The notes: a model not told the origin generated them from the letters alone. Positions 24,811-33,560 are shown, counted from the first letter of the stretch. The stretch: DNA of 42,769 bases from Actinomycetota bacterium (GCA_005805375.1 SYMT01000340.1:1-42769), one strand, 5' to 3'. Program-made: numbers and translations.

Positions 24811-25950
24811 ATGCAGCACACGATAGTGAATCGGCGGGAATTGCTGGTAGGGGCCACAGCGGCAGCGACCCTGACGGCTCTGGGGCAGGTGGAGGCCGCC
24901 GTCACCGTGAAGCCGAAGGTCGAGGGCGGGGTGGCCTGGTACGATGTGCGGGATTGGGGGGTGGAAGGGCGTGGATGGGCGGATACCGCCCGCTATTTCG
25001 ACCGCTTCCCGGCACGTGCCCAGGCGATGATCCCTGCATCGGTCTGGAGTCTCAGTAGACATTCAGCGGGGATGCTCGTACGCTTCGAGACGGACGCCCG
25101 GGAAATCCAGGCGCGATATGCCCTGCTCTCGCCGAATCTGGCGCTCCCGCACATGCCTGCTACCGGCGTGAGCGGCCTCGACCTGTACGCCCGTGATTCC
25201 CGTGGGAGGGACCGGTGGCTCGCGGTGGTGCTTCCGGCGCGCCAGGAGATGCAGGCCCGGTTGACCACGGGGTTGGATGCTTCCGGACGGGAGGGCGGGC
25301 GACAGTTCACCGTCTATCTGCCGCTCTACAACGGGGTGGAGCGGCTGGAAATCGGCGTGGATCCGAAGGCGAACTTCCGGGGGGTCGAACCCCGCCGGGA
25401 GAAGCCGATGGTATTCTACGGCACGTCCATCATGCACGGGGCCTGCGCGTCGCGGACAGGAATGTCCATCACGGGCATTCTGGGTCGCCGCTTCCATCGG
25501 CCGGTGATCAACCTGGGCTTCTCCGGCAACGGGCGGATGGATGCGGGCGTGGTGAGCCTGCTGGCCGAACTGAATCCGAGCGTGTACGCCATTGACTGTC
25601 TGCCGAACATGACGGCGGAGTTGGTGGCGGAGCGCACCGAGTCGCTCGTGCGTACTCTGCGTGCCGCCCGCCCGGATACACCGATTCTGCTGGTCGAGGA
25701 TCGGACATTTACGAACGCGCCGTTCCTGGAGGGGATGCGCAAGGCTCACGAGGCGCGCCGCGCCGCTTTTCGACGGGCCTACGACGGGTTGGTGCGCACC
25801 GGCGTGTCGGGGCTCTCCTACCTCGAAGGGGGACGGATCCTGGGGGAGGATGGAGAGGGAGCCACGGACGGCTCTCACCCGAACGATCTGGGCATGGTCC
25901 GCTATGCTGACGCCTACGAGCGGGTTCTGCGCCGGGTGCTGGATTCGTAG
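24811..25950 (+). CDS. Exported SGNH/GDSL-type hydrolase
   Basis: The 379-residue protein has an N-terminus NRRELLVGATAAATLTALG, which looks like a twin-arginine-type export signal although it shows NRRE rather than a full SRRxFLK. An N-terminal beta domain precedes an SGNH catalytic domain with GTSIMHG (nucleophile Ser near 207), GFSGNG (Asn block) and the late DGSHPNDLG (Asp/His near 353). This order matches the Lipase_GDSL_3 group with its own N-terminal accessory domain. The substrate is probably an ester on a carbohydrate or lipid outside the cytoplasm. GGGGAGACGAGGA stands right before the ATG. The neighbours are divergent or convergent, so it seems to be a single-gene unit. Confidence 0.82.
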   Translation: MQHTIVNRRELLVGATAAATLTALGQVEAAVTVKPKVEGGVAWYDVRDWGVEGRGWADTARYFDRFPARAQAMIPASVWSLSRHSAGMLVRFETDAREIQARYALLSPNLALPHMPATGVSGLDLYARDSRGRDRWLAVVLPARQEMQARLTTGLDASGREGGRQFTVYLPLYNGVERLEIGVDPKANFRGVEPRREKPMVFYGTSIMHGACASRTGMSITGILGRRFHRPVINLGFSGNGRMDAGVVSLLAELNPSVYAIDCLPNMTAELVAERTESLVRTLRAARPDTPILLVEDRTFTNAPFLEGMRKAHEARRAAFRRAYDGLVRTGVSGLSYLEGGRILGEDGEGATDGSHPNDLGMVRYADAYERVLRRVLDS

Positions 25951-25996
25951 AAAAAGCCCTTGAGGATCCGGGGGATTGGTCGAAACGAAAGGTAGC

Positions 25997-26812
25997 TCAC
26001 CAAGACTCTCCTTCCCCCGCGTGGCCAACCCGGATCCGGATGGCGCCGCGAACTTTGTGGAGGGGCAGGGCGTATTCGGGTTCCCGGACACGCCCTGCAC
26101 TTTTTTGTACGACCCGCTTCAGCACCAGGAAAAACTGACTCCCCAGGAAATCGTGCTCGGCAACGACCCTCCACCCGGCGGCTGCTGTTTCCGCGCGCAC
26201 GTCCGCTTCCCGAACGGAGTGATCGGAAGGAGGCGGAGGCTCTCCGTTTCTGTCTGGATCGAAGTCAATAACAGCCAACCGGCCTTCCCCCCGTACCGCC
26301 TGCCGCAGTCTGGTCAGAAACGCAACCGGTCGGCGGACCTCGTGATAAACCGTCAGCAGCACAATGCAATCCACCGTCGCGCCCGGCAAGCCGGAGTCGG
26401 CGGCGGTTCCCAGCACCACCTGGACGTTCCCGAGCGCGCGGGCTTGCCGGGCGAGGGCCGGGAGGAATTCTCGCTGGATCTCCTGTGCGATCACGAGTCC
26501 GGTGGGGCCGACGGCGCGGCTGAGATGCGGGAGCAGGTAGCCGCTGCCTGCCCCTACATCGGCAACAACCTGCCCGGGGTGGAGACCCAGGGCCTGTACA
26601 ACGCGCTCCGGCTGCTGCCACCGGTCTCGATCCGGGTCCTCCAACAGTTCCGAGGCACGCTCCGGGGCAAACAGCGGCGACGGGCAGCGCGGCGCTAGGA
26701 AAACGGGTGGCTGCCGAACTGGTGAAACGGACACGGCCAGTATCGCCAGTCCAAGGGCGCACGCCAGCCGGCACCCACGCCGACTGGCTGTTCCGTCATT
26801 CCGCCGGTTCAC
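25997..26812 (-). CDS. Class I SAM methyltransferase with N-terminal signal/anchor
   Basis: The 271-residue protein has a hydrophobic N-terminal segment (LACALGLAILAVSVSPV) and then a Rossmann methyltransferase: VVADVGAGSGYLLPHLSRAV (motif I), an acidic IAQEIQREF, GTAADSGLPGATVDCIVLL, AVIDFDPDRNG and FFLVLKR. Methyltransferases need cytoplasmic SAM, so the leading helix more likely anchors the enzyme than exports it. Secreted members with the same layout are known in environmental genomes. The final approximately 35 residues after FFLVLKR are unusual. The start is a GTG. The stop of the ankyrin gene lies just upstream, so the two are in one operon. Confidence 0.78.
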   Translation of the reverse strand: MNRRNDGTASRRGCRLACALGLAILAVSVSPVRQPPVFLAPRCPSPLFAPERASELLEDPDRDRWQQPERVVQALGLHPGQVVADVGAGSGYLLPHLSRAVGPTGLVIAQEIQREFLPALARQARALGNVQVVLGTAADSGLPGATVDCIVLLTVYHEVRRPVAFLTRLRQAVRGEGRLAVIDFDPDRNGEPPPPSDHSVREADVRAETAAAGWRVVAEHDFLGSQFFLVLKRVVQKSAGRVREPEYALPLHKVRGAIRIRVGHAGEGESW

Positions 26813-26815
26813 CGA

Positions 26816-27490
26816 TCAGTCCCGGGGAAGCGACGGGACGTCGCCGCGGCGAACCCGGTGCCGGAATCGAGGCCCCTGGGGGCCGGGGCCGAGGGCCTGG
26901 GGGCTTTCCGTCTCGGACGCGCCGAGGAGTTGGACAAGCGGAGCGAGTCGTTTGCGGCGGGCGAGTTGCAGCGCGGTTTCGCCCCGCCGGTCGGGGAGGT
27001 GGGCATTTGCGCCTCGCTCCAGGAGCAGGCGGGCCATCGGGGTGTCGCCGCACACCACCGCCCACATGAGGGCGGAGTGTCCCGCCAGATCGCGAGCATT
27101 CACATCGGCGCCGGCATCCACCAGTACCCGCGCGTTCTCCAGGCGTCCGTGGGAAGCTGCTCCCATCAGCGCGGTGAAGCCGTCGCGGCGCCGGGCATCC
27201 ACATCCGCCCCCCGCGCGATGAGCGATTGCAGCAGGGCTGGGTCCTCGCCGGCGGCCACCACCATCAGGGCTGTGGTTCCGTCAGGGCCGCGCACGTGCA
27301 CACCGCGTCCTTCGCGGGCGAACTGCTCCACGGTCTGCTGGTCTCGCTGTGCCAGGGCACGCAGCAGTGGGAGCGTGCGGCGCTGCTGCCACGCTACCAC
27401 ACCGATCGCCACACCCGCCAGAAGAAACAGGACCCCCAATGACACGAGGAGCGTCAGCAGCGAACCCAGTGTGTGTTCCAGACTGCTCAA
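26816..27490 (-). CDS. Membrane-anchored ankyrin-repeat protein
   Basis: This 224-residue protein starts with one transmembrane helix (LLTLLVSLGVLFLLAGVAIGVVAW). Four or so ankyrin repeats follow, visible as DGTTALMVVAAGEDPALLQS, DGFTALMGAASHGRLENARV, GHSALMWAVVCGDTPMARLL and GETALQLARRKRLAPLVQLL. Its role is presumably protein-protein binding at the membrane. The start is a TTG with an AAGAGA site. It lies between the HD-Pnk gene (45-base gap) and the methyltransferase gene (3-base gap), all on the minus strand, and the Pro/Gly-rich C-terminus is disordered. Confidence 0.82.
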   Translation of the reverse strand: MSSLEHTLGSLLTLLVSLGVLFLLAGVAIGVVAWQQRRTLPLLRALAQRDQQTVEQFAREGRGVHVRGPDGTTALMVVAAGEDPALLQSLIARGADVDARRRDGFTALMGAASHGRLENARVLVDAGADVNARDLAGHSALMWAVVCGDTPMARLLLERGANAHLPDRRGETALQLARRKRLAPLVQLLGASETESPQALGPGPQGPRFRHRVRRGDVPSLPRD

Positions 27491-27535
27491 CGATCTCTTC
27501 GCTCCGGGGACATCTGCTTCATTTGATTCTACAGG

Positions 27536-28666
27536 CTACTGCGACGTAAGGTCCGGGTTCCCCTCCCGCGTGATCCAGAGAACTTCATGCGCCTCAGTCA
27601 TGTCCGGGGGCTCCCAGCGGTCAAGCAGATGCCCGAGGACGGGTTCCGGGACCGGCGCCGGGCGCGCTCGATTCTGCCGATACAGGCGTTTGCACGGGGT
27701 ATCCACAAAGATGATGGTGATTCGAGCTCCATACTCGACGCAGAGGTCCACCACCTTCCGTCGCAGATCCCGAGTCACGTTCGTTGCGTCCCACACGAAC
27801 GACTCTGCGCGCCGCAAGTACTCGCGGGCCAGTTCCCGCGCTCGCCCCGCAGCGAGGGACCCACTTTCGCCAGGTCCCAGGCGGAGTTCGACGCGTAATT
27901 CGTCGAGAGACACCACCGGCTCCGCACGATGCTTGCGAATCCAGGTGCTCTTGCCCGCTCCCGGCAGCCCGGACATCATGTAGACCTGAAACCGACTGCT
28001 GTCGTGCGCGTGATAGTACGGGTTCCGCTCGGGAGTCCGAAAGTACAGAAACCGGCTGTGGGACGACGGAAACGGCCAGGCCCGATCGGCACAGCCCAGT
28101 TCCCGGCAGTATTCTTCGTAGAGGGCAATCTGATCCAATATCCGGGCGCGGTCGGGTGAAGTACGCCCCAAAGCGTCGGCCCGGGCCAGCAGACCCAACC
28201 AATCACAGCGAGTTACCAGGCTGATGCGGGCAGCGCGCCGCAGCGGATCCGTTTCATCAATCAGAAAGAAGGGCGCCTGGTGATAGCGGATGAGGTTGGC
28301 GACTTGCTCCCGCATCTTTGGCGGGGCATCGGCTTCCCAGAGCAGTCGCCGGGCTCGGACCGCACCTCGCAGGGAGTGATTCGGATGCCGAATGTGCCCG
28401 CCATCCACACGAGTGCAGGTCGGCTTGGCGACATCGTGCAGGAGCGCCGCCGCGAACAGGATCTCGCGCGCGTTGTCGTCCAGTGCCTGCCACTCCGGCA
28501 GCGCCACGAGCGCGTCGCACACCATCTTCGTGTGGATCCAGACGTCGCCTTCAGGGTGATACACCGGGTCCTGCGCGCACGCAGCCATGTCTCGCACCCA
28601 CGGTGCGTCGAAGCCGGACCACTCGACGGTGTGGCCCGGTGCGGGGCACGGGAACGCCAGGTGCAT
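27536..28666 (-). CDS. HD-Pnk: HD-domain end-healing phosphoesterase plus polynucleotide kinase
   Basis: This 376-residue protein has an N-terminal HD phosphohydrolase (His45, LLHDVAKPTC with His77-Asp78, HPNHS, RYHQAP) and a C-terminal P-loop kinase. The kinase has SGLPGAGKSTW at 232-242, VVSLDELR, WDATNVTRD and FVDTPCKRLYRQN. This is the architecture of bacterial HD-Pnk enzymes such as that of Runella slithyformis, where the HD part removes 2',3'-cyclic or 3' phosphates and the kinase phosphorylates the 5'-OH. Its start overlaps the RNA ligase stop (TGATG), which implies coupled production of healing and sealing enzymes. The likely role is repair of broken RNA, for instance tRNA cut by ribotoxins, although the natural substrate is not shown. 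Confidence 0.88.
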   Translation of the reverse strand: MHLAFPCPAPGHTVEWSGFDAPWVRDMAACAQDPVYHPEGDVWIHTKMVCDALVALPEWQALDDNAREILFAAALLHDVAKPTCTRVDGGHIRHPNHSLRGAVRARRLLWEADAPPKMREQVANLIRYHQAPFFLIDETDPLRRAARISLVTRCDWLGLLARADALGRTSPDRARILDQIALYEEYCRELGCADRAWPFPSSHSRFLYFRTPERNPYYHAHDSSRFQVYMMSGLPGAGKSTWIRKHRAEPVVSLDELRVELRLGPGESGSLAAGRARELAREYLRRAESFVWDATNVTRDLRRKVVDLCVEYGARITIIFVDTPCKRLYRQNRARPAPVPEPVLGHLLDRWEPPDMTEAHEVLWITREGNPDLTSQ

Positions 28667-29445
28667 CAGTGGGCCCAGAGATCCACACCGGGAGCCAGCC
28701 GATTCTGAATCACCGGGCGGTCCGCCCAGTGGCTGCCCGAATCGAGGAGTGCGTTCAGGAATCCCGGGCGCACGTATTTGAGGCGCCGGACCACCCGATC
28801 GCCCTCTTCTACCTTCAGGTACAAGCCCTCCATCAGTTCCGTGCCGTCCGATTCGCCCAGTGCGCGCGCCGGGTCCACCCCCGCGTGGCGTGCTGCCTGT
28901 GCCAGCGATTCGCGCCAGTGTTCCGATTTGTACAGGGAGCGCCCAATTCGCTGCGTGAGCACCTCGCTTCGATCCGGACACCCTTCCCAGATGACCGGCG
29001 CCGAGCAAACCGGGAGACCCGCCAGCAGGCGCCGGCGGGCCGCCGTGGACAGGAACGATCCCGACACCTGATCGAGCACGTCAAACTCCAGGAAATAGTG
29101 CGGCAGGAGGTCGTAGAAGCACGTGTGCCGGGCATAGAGCCATTCCCCATAGAGCACGTACCGGGTTCCGAGAACCTCCTGAAATCCCGCCTGATGGACT
29201 CCGGCCCACTGCTTGAACAGTGCGAAGTGGCGCTCCCGTGGACCTCCCGTAAGAAAATGCCCCCGGCTTTGCAGTTGAAGCACGCCCCGAGCATCGAACG
29301 ATATCCCGGCGTTCGCCCCATCCAGCTTCTCTTCCGCCACCACGAAGAGCCCCCGGATCTGGGAAAAGGGCACCGCTTCCAGGTCCTGATCCCCGACTTG
29401 AAAGCGGGATCCCTCCAAATGTGGAGTGCGCGGGTACTTCTGCAT
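28666..29445 (-). CDS. ATP-dependent RNA ligase (Rnl-type), partner of HD-Pnk
   Basis: This 259-residue protein belongs to the nucleotidyltransferase superfamily. Motif I is EEKLDGANAG with the nucleotide-accepting Lys40. Motif III-type YVLYGEWLYARH, FLEFDVLD, motif IV EGLYLKVEEGD and motif V RLKYVRPGF follow. It seals 3'-OH/5'-phosphate RNA ends through ligase-adenylate and RNA-adenylate steps. The compact size without an extra C-terminal domain fits the bacterial Rnl proteins encoded beside HD-Pnk. It is the first gene of the minus-strand run, so its promoter should lie within 29446-29700. Confidence 0.87.
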   Translation of the reverse strand: MQKYPRTPHLEGSRFQVGDQDLEAVPFSQIRGLFVVAEEKLDGANAGISFDARGVLQLQSRGHFLTGGPRERHFALFKQWAGVHQAGFQEVLGTRYVLYGEWLYARHTCFYDLLPHYFLEFDVLDQVSGSFLSTAARRRLLAGLPVCSAPVIWEGCPDRSEVLTQRIGRSLYKSEHWRESLAQAARHAGVDPARALGESDGTELMEGLYLKVEEGDRVVRRLKYVRPGFLNALLDSGSHWADRPVIQNRLAPGVDLWAH

Positions 29446-29514
29446 TGCGGATCAGGGAACGGCGACCGGCGCGGGCACGCGCGGGCACTGTGCTCGCACC
29501 GAGGCGGCTAAAAT

Positions 29515-29531
29515 GCGGGCGGGACGCCCGC
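29515..29531. repeat. Short palindromic hairpin GCGGGCG...CGCCCGC
   Basis: A perfect 7-bp stem with a 3-base loop lies in the non-coding interval between the RNA ligase start and the Rpn gene (29446-29697). The motif GCGGGCGGGACGCCCGC resembles short palindromes scattered between genes in several environmental phyla. It may be a dispersed repeat unit or a bidirectional stop signal. Nothing else in the interval looks like a gene. Confidence 0.4.
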
Positions 29532-29697
29532 GCGTTTGGGACTGTGGGCAGGATACGTGCGGTCCCGGGTAGGTCCTCCTCGACGATGTGCCGCGAAACA
29601 TCTCGCCCTTGCCTGCGCCTGGAAGCGACAGCCCAGCCCGCGGGCCGGCTGTGTTCGCGCCCGCGGCATCATCGGCGGGCCGGTATGTTTGGGCCGA

Positions 29698-30801
29698 TCA
29701 GGTCCAGCGAAGTTCTGAGAGGCTGTTCACGCGAACCGCCTGCTCACCTACCTGGTGGCACCAGTCCGCTGTCGCCTCTTCCACTCTGGCCCGCAGCGCC
29801 TCCGACACCTCGCCGAACCTCGCGCCCAGGATGCGCAGCAAGAACGTCCGGGCTTCGTGCTCCATACCGCGCATTTCTCCGCGCGCTTCTCCGCGCGCTT
29901 CTCCTTCTTCGCGCAGGACTTCTGCGTAGGTTTTCTCTGCCAATACCATCTCCCCCCTGGCGACCCGCCGGAACTTCGAGCGCTCCGTGGCTTCCACTAC
30001 GCGCCGCTCCAGGTCCGGGCGCTCCCGGACGCCGCGACGGTGGTGCACCAACAGCCGTAGAAAGTGTACCAGCTCCAGCCACTGGTAGCGCATCGTTTCC
30101 GGCAACTCGTTTAGTTCGGCGAGTGCCTCGGTGAGCAGTTCCGGGAATGCCTCCCGGGACACGCCGATGTCCCGTTGGGCGCGGAGCACCGGCGCCAATG
30201 GCCCCGCCTGCGCCAGTTCCTGGTCCGTCTGGCGGCGCAGGGGCACGAAGAAGGTCTTCCAGGCGGGAATGCAGGGTTCCATTCCGCCCGGCGCCTCAAT
30301 GAGCGCGGCCAGATTCAGCGGTTCGGTCCATTCGTCCTCGCCGGTGTGGAACACGATCGGCATGATGAACGAGTACCGCCGCTCGTCCGCGGGCACGCCA
30401 TCCCGGTTGAATTCCGTCTTCTCCTGGACCCAGAGACACGCCATGTAGAACAGCAACCGCAGCGCGATTTCCACGTCGGGCCAGGTCTGGTGCTCAAGGA
30501 GAATGATGATCCAGATGCACCGGCCGGCGTCGGCGTCCCCGATCCGGTAGGGGATGCGCCACACTACGTCGCTTTCGGCCTGGCGCAAGTCGTCGGGGAG
30601 GAAGCTGCGCTCCAGCGGCTCGGCACGCGTGGGGTCCACCCGCGTAGCGGTGTCCGGATCAACGAGGTGCAGGAAGCAGTGCAGCAGGACGATGTCGCTG
30701 AAGATCCAGCGCCAGCCCCGATCCTGGAACTCCCGGATCACGCGCCGGGGCGGACGGGTTTGTGCGGTGCGAGTCGGGGTGATGCGGATGCGACGGGCCA
30801 C
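29698..30801 (-). CDS. Rpn family putative nuclease/transposase (PD-(D/E)XK)
   Basis: The 367-residue protein belongs to the Rpn/'recombination-promoting nuclease' group: RRVIREFQDRGWRWIFSDIV at the N-terminus, then DVVWRIPYR and the core CIWIIILLEHQTWPDVEIAL with Glu/Gln, RLLFYMACLW and YSFIMPIVFHTG. The C-terminus has a charged (EARGE)n stretch and a DUF4351-like end (TFLLRILGARFGEVSEALRA). Such proteins have a nuclease fold, and in E. coli RpnA-type members promote recombination. I chose the GTG at 30801 with GAAGAGAGAG upstream; the frame further 5' runs into the inverted-repeat element. The gene is probably an accessory, mobile-type gene. Confidence 0.8.
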   Translation of the reverse strand: MARRIRITPTRTAQTRPPRRVIREFQDRGWRWIFSDIVLLHCFLHLVDPDTATRVDPTRAEPLERSFLPDDLRQAESDVVWRIPYRIGDADAGRCIWIIILLEHQTWPDVEIALRLLFYMACLWVQEKTEFNRDGVPADERRYSFIMPIVFHTGEDEWTEPLNLAALIEAPGGMEPCIPAWKTFFVPLRRQTDQELAQAGPLAPVLRAQRDIGVSREAFPELLTEALAELNELPETMRYQWLELVHFLRLLVHHRRGVRERPDLERRVVEATERSKFRRVARGEMVLAEKTYAEVLREEGEARGEARGEMRGMEHEARTFLLRILGARFGEVSEALRARVEEATADWCHQVGEQAVRVNSLSELRWT

Positions 30802-30868
30802 TGCGGGCTCTCTCTTCAAGCGGGTCCGGTGCGCCTGGCGGCGCCACCACAATCTGGTGGGTGTTCCG

Positions 30869-31288
30869 TCACTCAGTTTGTAGTTGGTCGCCGCTGTTCC
30901 TTCTGAGTGCGTGCGGTTGCCCCGGGTTTGCACCCAGAACTGCCGGCCTCTTGCACCCGCGGGTGCAAGAGGGGTGCGATCCACGAATTGGGTAAACGCG
31001 TGGACGAGGGGTCATGCGAGTTGCGCATCGGGTGAGAATCGGCTCCGGCAAAGGGAAGTGTCCCTGGCCGGCACACGCAGGACAAACGGCCCGAATGGCC
31101 GGCTCGTCCGGTTGGCGCTCGAGGATCCGTTGCTGCAGTTCACGCCCGATCCGCATCTTCACCCGCTCGACCAGTTCCTCAATCCGGTCCATCGTGACCG
31201 CCTCATCCGGGAACGCCGCCAGCTCCTGGTCCAGTTCCTCCCGGCACCGGGCGGTCAGCGCATCCGCGAACTCCTGCCGTCCAGTCAT
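30869..31288 (-). pseudogene. Transposase N-terminal fragment inside inverted repeats
   Basis: The frame starts at an ATG with GGGAGGGACGAGG upstream. It gives about 88 plausible residues, rich in helices (MTGRQEFADALTARCREELD... RIEELVERVKMRIGRELQQR) and ending in a zinc-finger-like CPACAGQG. The rest is encoded by the left inverted repeat and reads as an unnatural Arg/Pro tail. The helix-then-CPxC layout resembles the N-terminus of some ISKra4-like transposases, but the catalytic domain is missing. I treat it as the cargo of a small non-autonomous element. The family call is weak. Confidence 0.4.
30934..31024. repeat. Left arm of long inverted repeat, with 26-bp palindrome
   Basis: This arm starts CCAGAACTGCCGGCCTCTTG and pairs with the arm at 31342-31417. 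It carries about 15 additional bases that create a perfect 26-bp palindrome at 30947-30972 (CCTCTTGCACCCG and its complement). Together the arms bound an element of about 480 bp. Confidence 0.65.
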
Positions 31289-31341
31289 CCTCGTCCCTCC
31301 CTGGGAGGCAACGCGCTCCCCAGGGCATGGATTCACCACCC

Positions 31342-31417
31342 GCAACTCGCAGGACTCCGCGTTCACGCGTTTACCCAATTCGTGGATCGCACCCGTGCAA
31401 GAGGCCGGCGGTTCTGG
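31342..31417. repeat. Right arm of long inverted repeat
   Basis: This arm is the inverted counterpart of 30934-31024. The 33-bp core around GGGTGCGATCCACGAATTGG and GTAAACGCGTG is identical on both sides, and the match continues with a few differences to GCGAGTTGC. It marks the other end of the transposon-like remnant. I did not find a convincing target-site duplication outside the arms. Confidence 0.65.
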
Positions 31418-31438
31418 TTGCCGGGGAGCTTACCGGCC

Positions 31439-31483
31439 CCGGGCGATGGAGCCACACGCCATTGGGCCGGCTCCATCGCCCGG
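31439..31483. terminator. Strong hairpin downstream of gatA
   Basis: A 15-bp perfect stem (CCGGGCGATGGAGCC and its complement) with a 15-base loop lies 32 bases after the gatA stop. No U-run follows on either strand, so it may act as a factor-dependent terminator, a 3'-end stabiliser or a dispersed palindrome. Confidence 0.45.
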
Positions 31484-31515
31484 AGGCGGGGCTACATCCA
31501 CCCACTCTTCGGCGG

Positions 31516-32982
31516 TCACGGCGACAGGCTGGGAACCCGCGGTTGCCAATTTGCCGCCTGCTCGTAGGCGTGGGCGGCGCGCAGGACGGTGGCCTCGTCC
31601 AGGGACTTGCCGATGATCTGGAGACCGATGGGGAGACCGTCCTGGAAGCCGCAGGGGAGGCTGATGGCGCAGTTGCCGGCCATGTTTACCGGGATGGTGC
31701 AAATGTCGCTGAGCTTCATTGCGAGCGGATCACCGGCTTTCTCACCGATACGGAATGCGACTTCGGGCGAAGTGGGCGCCACCAGCACATCGTACCGCTC
31801 CCAACAGCGCTCGAAGTCCTGCTTCACCAGGGTGCGCACGCGGAGCGCCTTGTCATAGTAGGCGTCATAGTACCCGGCGCTCAGCGCGTACGTCCCGAGC
31901 ATGATCCGGTGCTTCACCTCGTCGCCGAAGCCGAGATCGCGGGTTTCCTCAAACATGCCGATCACATCGCGGGCGTTGTCCGCACGGATGCCGTAGCGGA
32001 CGCCGTCATATCGGGCGAGATTGGAACTGGCTTCGGCGGGCGCGATGATGTAGTAGCAGGCGAGCCCGTACTCGGCATGGGGAGTGGATGTTTCCTCCAC
32101 CGTTGCGCCGAGATCGCAGAACAGGTCCAGGGCTCGGCGCACTGCGGTGCGCACCGTCTCGTGAACGCCTTCGGCAAAATACTCGCGCGGTACGCCGATC
32201 CGCAGGCCCCGGACGTCCCCGGTGAGCGCCGCCCGGTAGTCGGGCGCTTCCACCGGCAGTGAGGTGCTGTCGAGCGGGTCCGGCACTGCGAGGGCCTGGA
32301 GCAGCAGGGCGGCATCCTCGACGCTGCGTGCAAAGGGGCCGATCTGGTCCAACGACGAGGCGAAGGCGACCAATCCGTAGCGACTCACCCGCCCATAGGT
32401 CGGCTTCATCCCTACCACCCCGCAGAGTGCCGCGGGCTGGCGAATGGACCCTCCCGTATCGCTTCCGGTGGCGAGTGGGGACATGCAGGCCGCTACCGCC
32501 GCCGCCGACCCCCCCGACGAGCCGCCGGGCACCCGGTCGAGATCCCACGGGTTCCGGGTGGTGAAGAGCCCGCTGTTTTCCGTAGAGGAGCCCATGGCGA
32601 ACTCGTCGAGATTTGTTTTTCCGAGCAGGACACAGCCTGCTTCCCGCACCAGCCGGGTAGCCGTGGCATCGTACGGCGGCTGCCAGTCTCCCAGGATCTT
32701 CGAACTACAGGTGGTCCGGATTCCTCGAGTACAGAAATTGTCTTTGAGGGCGATGGGAATCCCCGCCAGGGGAGGCAATGCTTCTCCACGGGCACGGGCT
32801 GCGTCCCAGTGATCCGCCTGAGCCAGGGCCGTGCCGGGGGTGAGCGTCACAAAGGCCCGAACACGCGGGTCCAGCGCCGCACAGCGGTCGAGATGCGCCT
32901 GTGCGACTTCGTGGCAGGAGACTTCGCCCCGACCAATGGCTGCTCGCAGCGCCGCAGCGCTCAGTTCCCAGAGTTCCGCCAT
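31516..32982 (-). CDS. gatA: Asp-tRNA(Asn)/Glu-tRNA(Gln) amidotransferase subunit A
   Basis: GatA releases ammonia from glutamine, and GatB uses it to convert misacylated Glu-tRNA(Gln) or Asp-tRNA(Asn). The 488-residue protein has Lys80 in [31 protein letters not shown] (a GatA hallmark), cis-Ser156 in VPGGSSGGS and Ser179 in [13 protein letters not shown]. It continues [17 protein letters not shown] and IGVPREYF. It follows gatC by three bases on the minus strand; gatB is not in the window. The GatA-specific SSTENS and full length separate it from the amidase at 3381-4754. Confidence 0.94.
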   Translation of the reverse strand: MAELWELSAAALRAAIGRGEVSCHEVAQAHLDRCAALDPRVRAFVTLTPGTALAQADHWDAARARGEALPPLAGIPIALKDNFCTRGIRTTCSSKILGDWQPPYDATATRLVREAGCVLLGKTNLDEFAMGSSTENSGLFTTRNPWDLDRVPGGSSGGSAAAVAACMSPLATGSDTGGSIRQPAALCGVVGMKPTYGRVSRYGLVAFASSLDQIGPFARSVEDAALLLQALAVPDPLDSTSLPVEAPDYRAALTGDVRGLRIGVPREYFAEGVHETVRTAVRRALDLFCDLGATVEETSTPHAEYGLACYYIIAPAEASSNLARYDGVRYGIRADNARDVIGMFEETRDLGFGDEVKHRIMLGTYALSAGYYDAYYDKALRVRTLVKQDFERCWERYDVLVAPTSPEVAFRIGEKAGDPLAMKLSDICTIPVNMAGNCAISLPCGFQDGLPIGLQIIGKSLDEATVLRAAHAYEQAANWQPRVPSLSP

Positions 32983-32985
32983 CGC

Positions 32986-33282
32986 CTACTCCGTATCCAC
33001 GACGCGCGGTACCACGAAGAACTCGTCGCGTGCTTCCGGGGCCCCGTGCAGCAGTTCTGCACGGGGCAGGGAGGGGCGAGCCGTGTCGGCGCGGAAAACG
33101 TTGGTCAGAGTCATCGCGTGCGCGGTCGGCGGCACCTCACGGGTGTCCACCGCCTGCAGGCGGTCGAATTGCTGCAGAATCACGTTCAGGTCATCCGCGA
33201 GCTTCTGCTTTTCGGTCTCCGTCAGTCGGAGGCGGGACAGCAGGGCTACGTGTTCGACCTCAGCCAGGGTAAGACGGGGCAT
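32986..33282 (-). CDS. gatC: Asp-tRNA(Asn)/Glu-tRNA(Gln) amidotransferase subunit C
   Basis: GatC is the small subunit that threads between GatA and GatB and stabilises the complex. The 98-residue protein shows the family pattern: LTLAEVEHVALLSRLRLTE, an ILQQFDRLQAVDT middle and a C-terminal FFVVPRVVD. It sits immediately before gatA in the same direction and forms a two-gene operon. It is longer than and clearly distinct from the tiny GatC-like protein at 4751-4933. Confidence 0.92.
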   Translation of the reverse strand: MPRLTLAEVEHVALLSRLRLTETEKQKLADDLNVILQQFDRLQAVDTREVPPTAHAMTLTNVFRADTARPSLPRAELLHGAPEARDEFFVVPRVVDTE

Positions 33283-33344
33283 TGAGCGGGTTCCGGGATA
33301 CTCTCGGGAAAATCGCCGTATTCTATCACGAGGGAAGAGGGGCC

Positions 33345-33560
33345 ATGAGCGACACGATCCGGTTTTCCTGTCCGCAGTGCGGGGCGAACGCCGAGTTGTC
33401 CCAGGTGCAGGGAGACCACTGCCCCGGGTGCAATTTTGAATTCAAGTGGTTCGGGCCCGGTGAGCAGCGCACTGCGGACGATTACCTGCACGCCCTGACC
33501 CGTACGAAACACCTCTTGATGCTCCCGGATGGCTCCGGGTTCGTCATCGCCCACGAGTGA
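33345..33560 (+). CDS. Small zinc-ribbon protein
   Basis: The 71-residue protein has CPQCG and CPGCN pairs spaced like a rubredoxin-type zinc ribbon (RFSCPQCGANAELSQVQ, GDHCPGCNFEF). A short charged segment follows and it ends in SGFVIAHE. The ATG at 33345 has GAGGGAAGAGG just upstream; earlier in-frame codons overlap the gatC promoter region. It is divergent from gatC and followed by an unknown gene in the same direction. A nucleic-acid or regulatory role is possible but not shown. Confidence 0.65.
   Translation: MSDTIRFSCPQCGANAELSQVQGDHCPGCNFEFKWFGPGEQRTADDYLHALTRTKHLLMLPDGSGFVIAHE

Noticed and set aside
31516-32982. Possibility that this is the catabolic amidase and the gene at 3381-4754 is GatA
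   Set aside because: The 31516 gene has [17 protein letters not shown] and an adjacent full-length gatC; the other lacks both.
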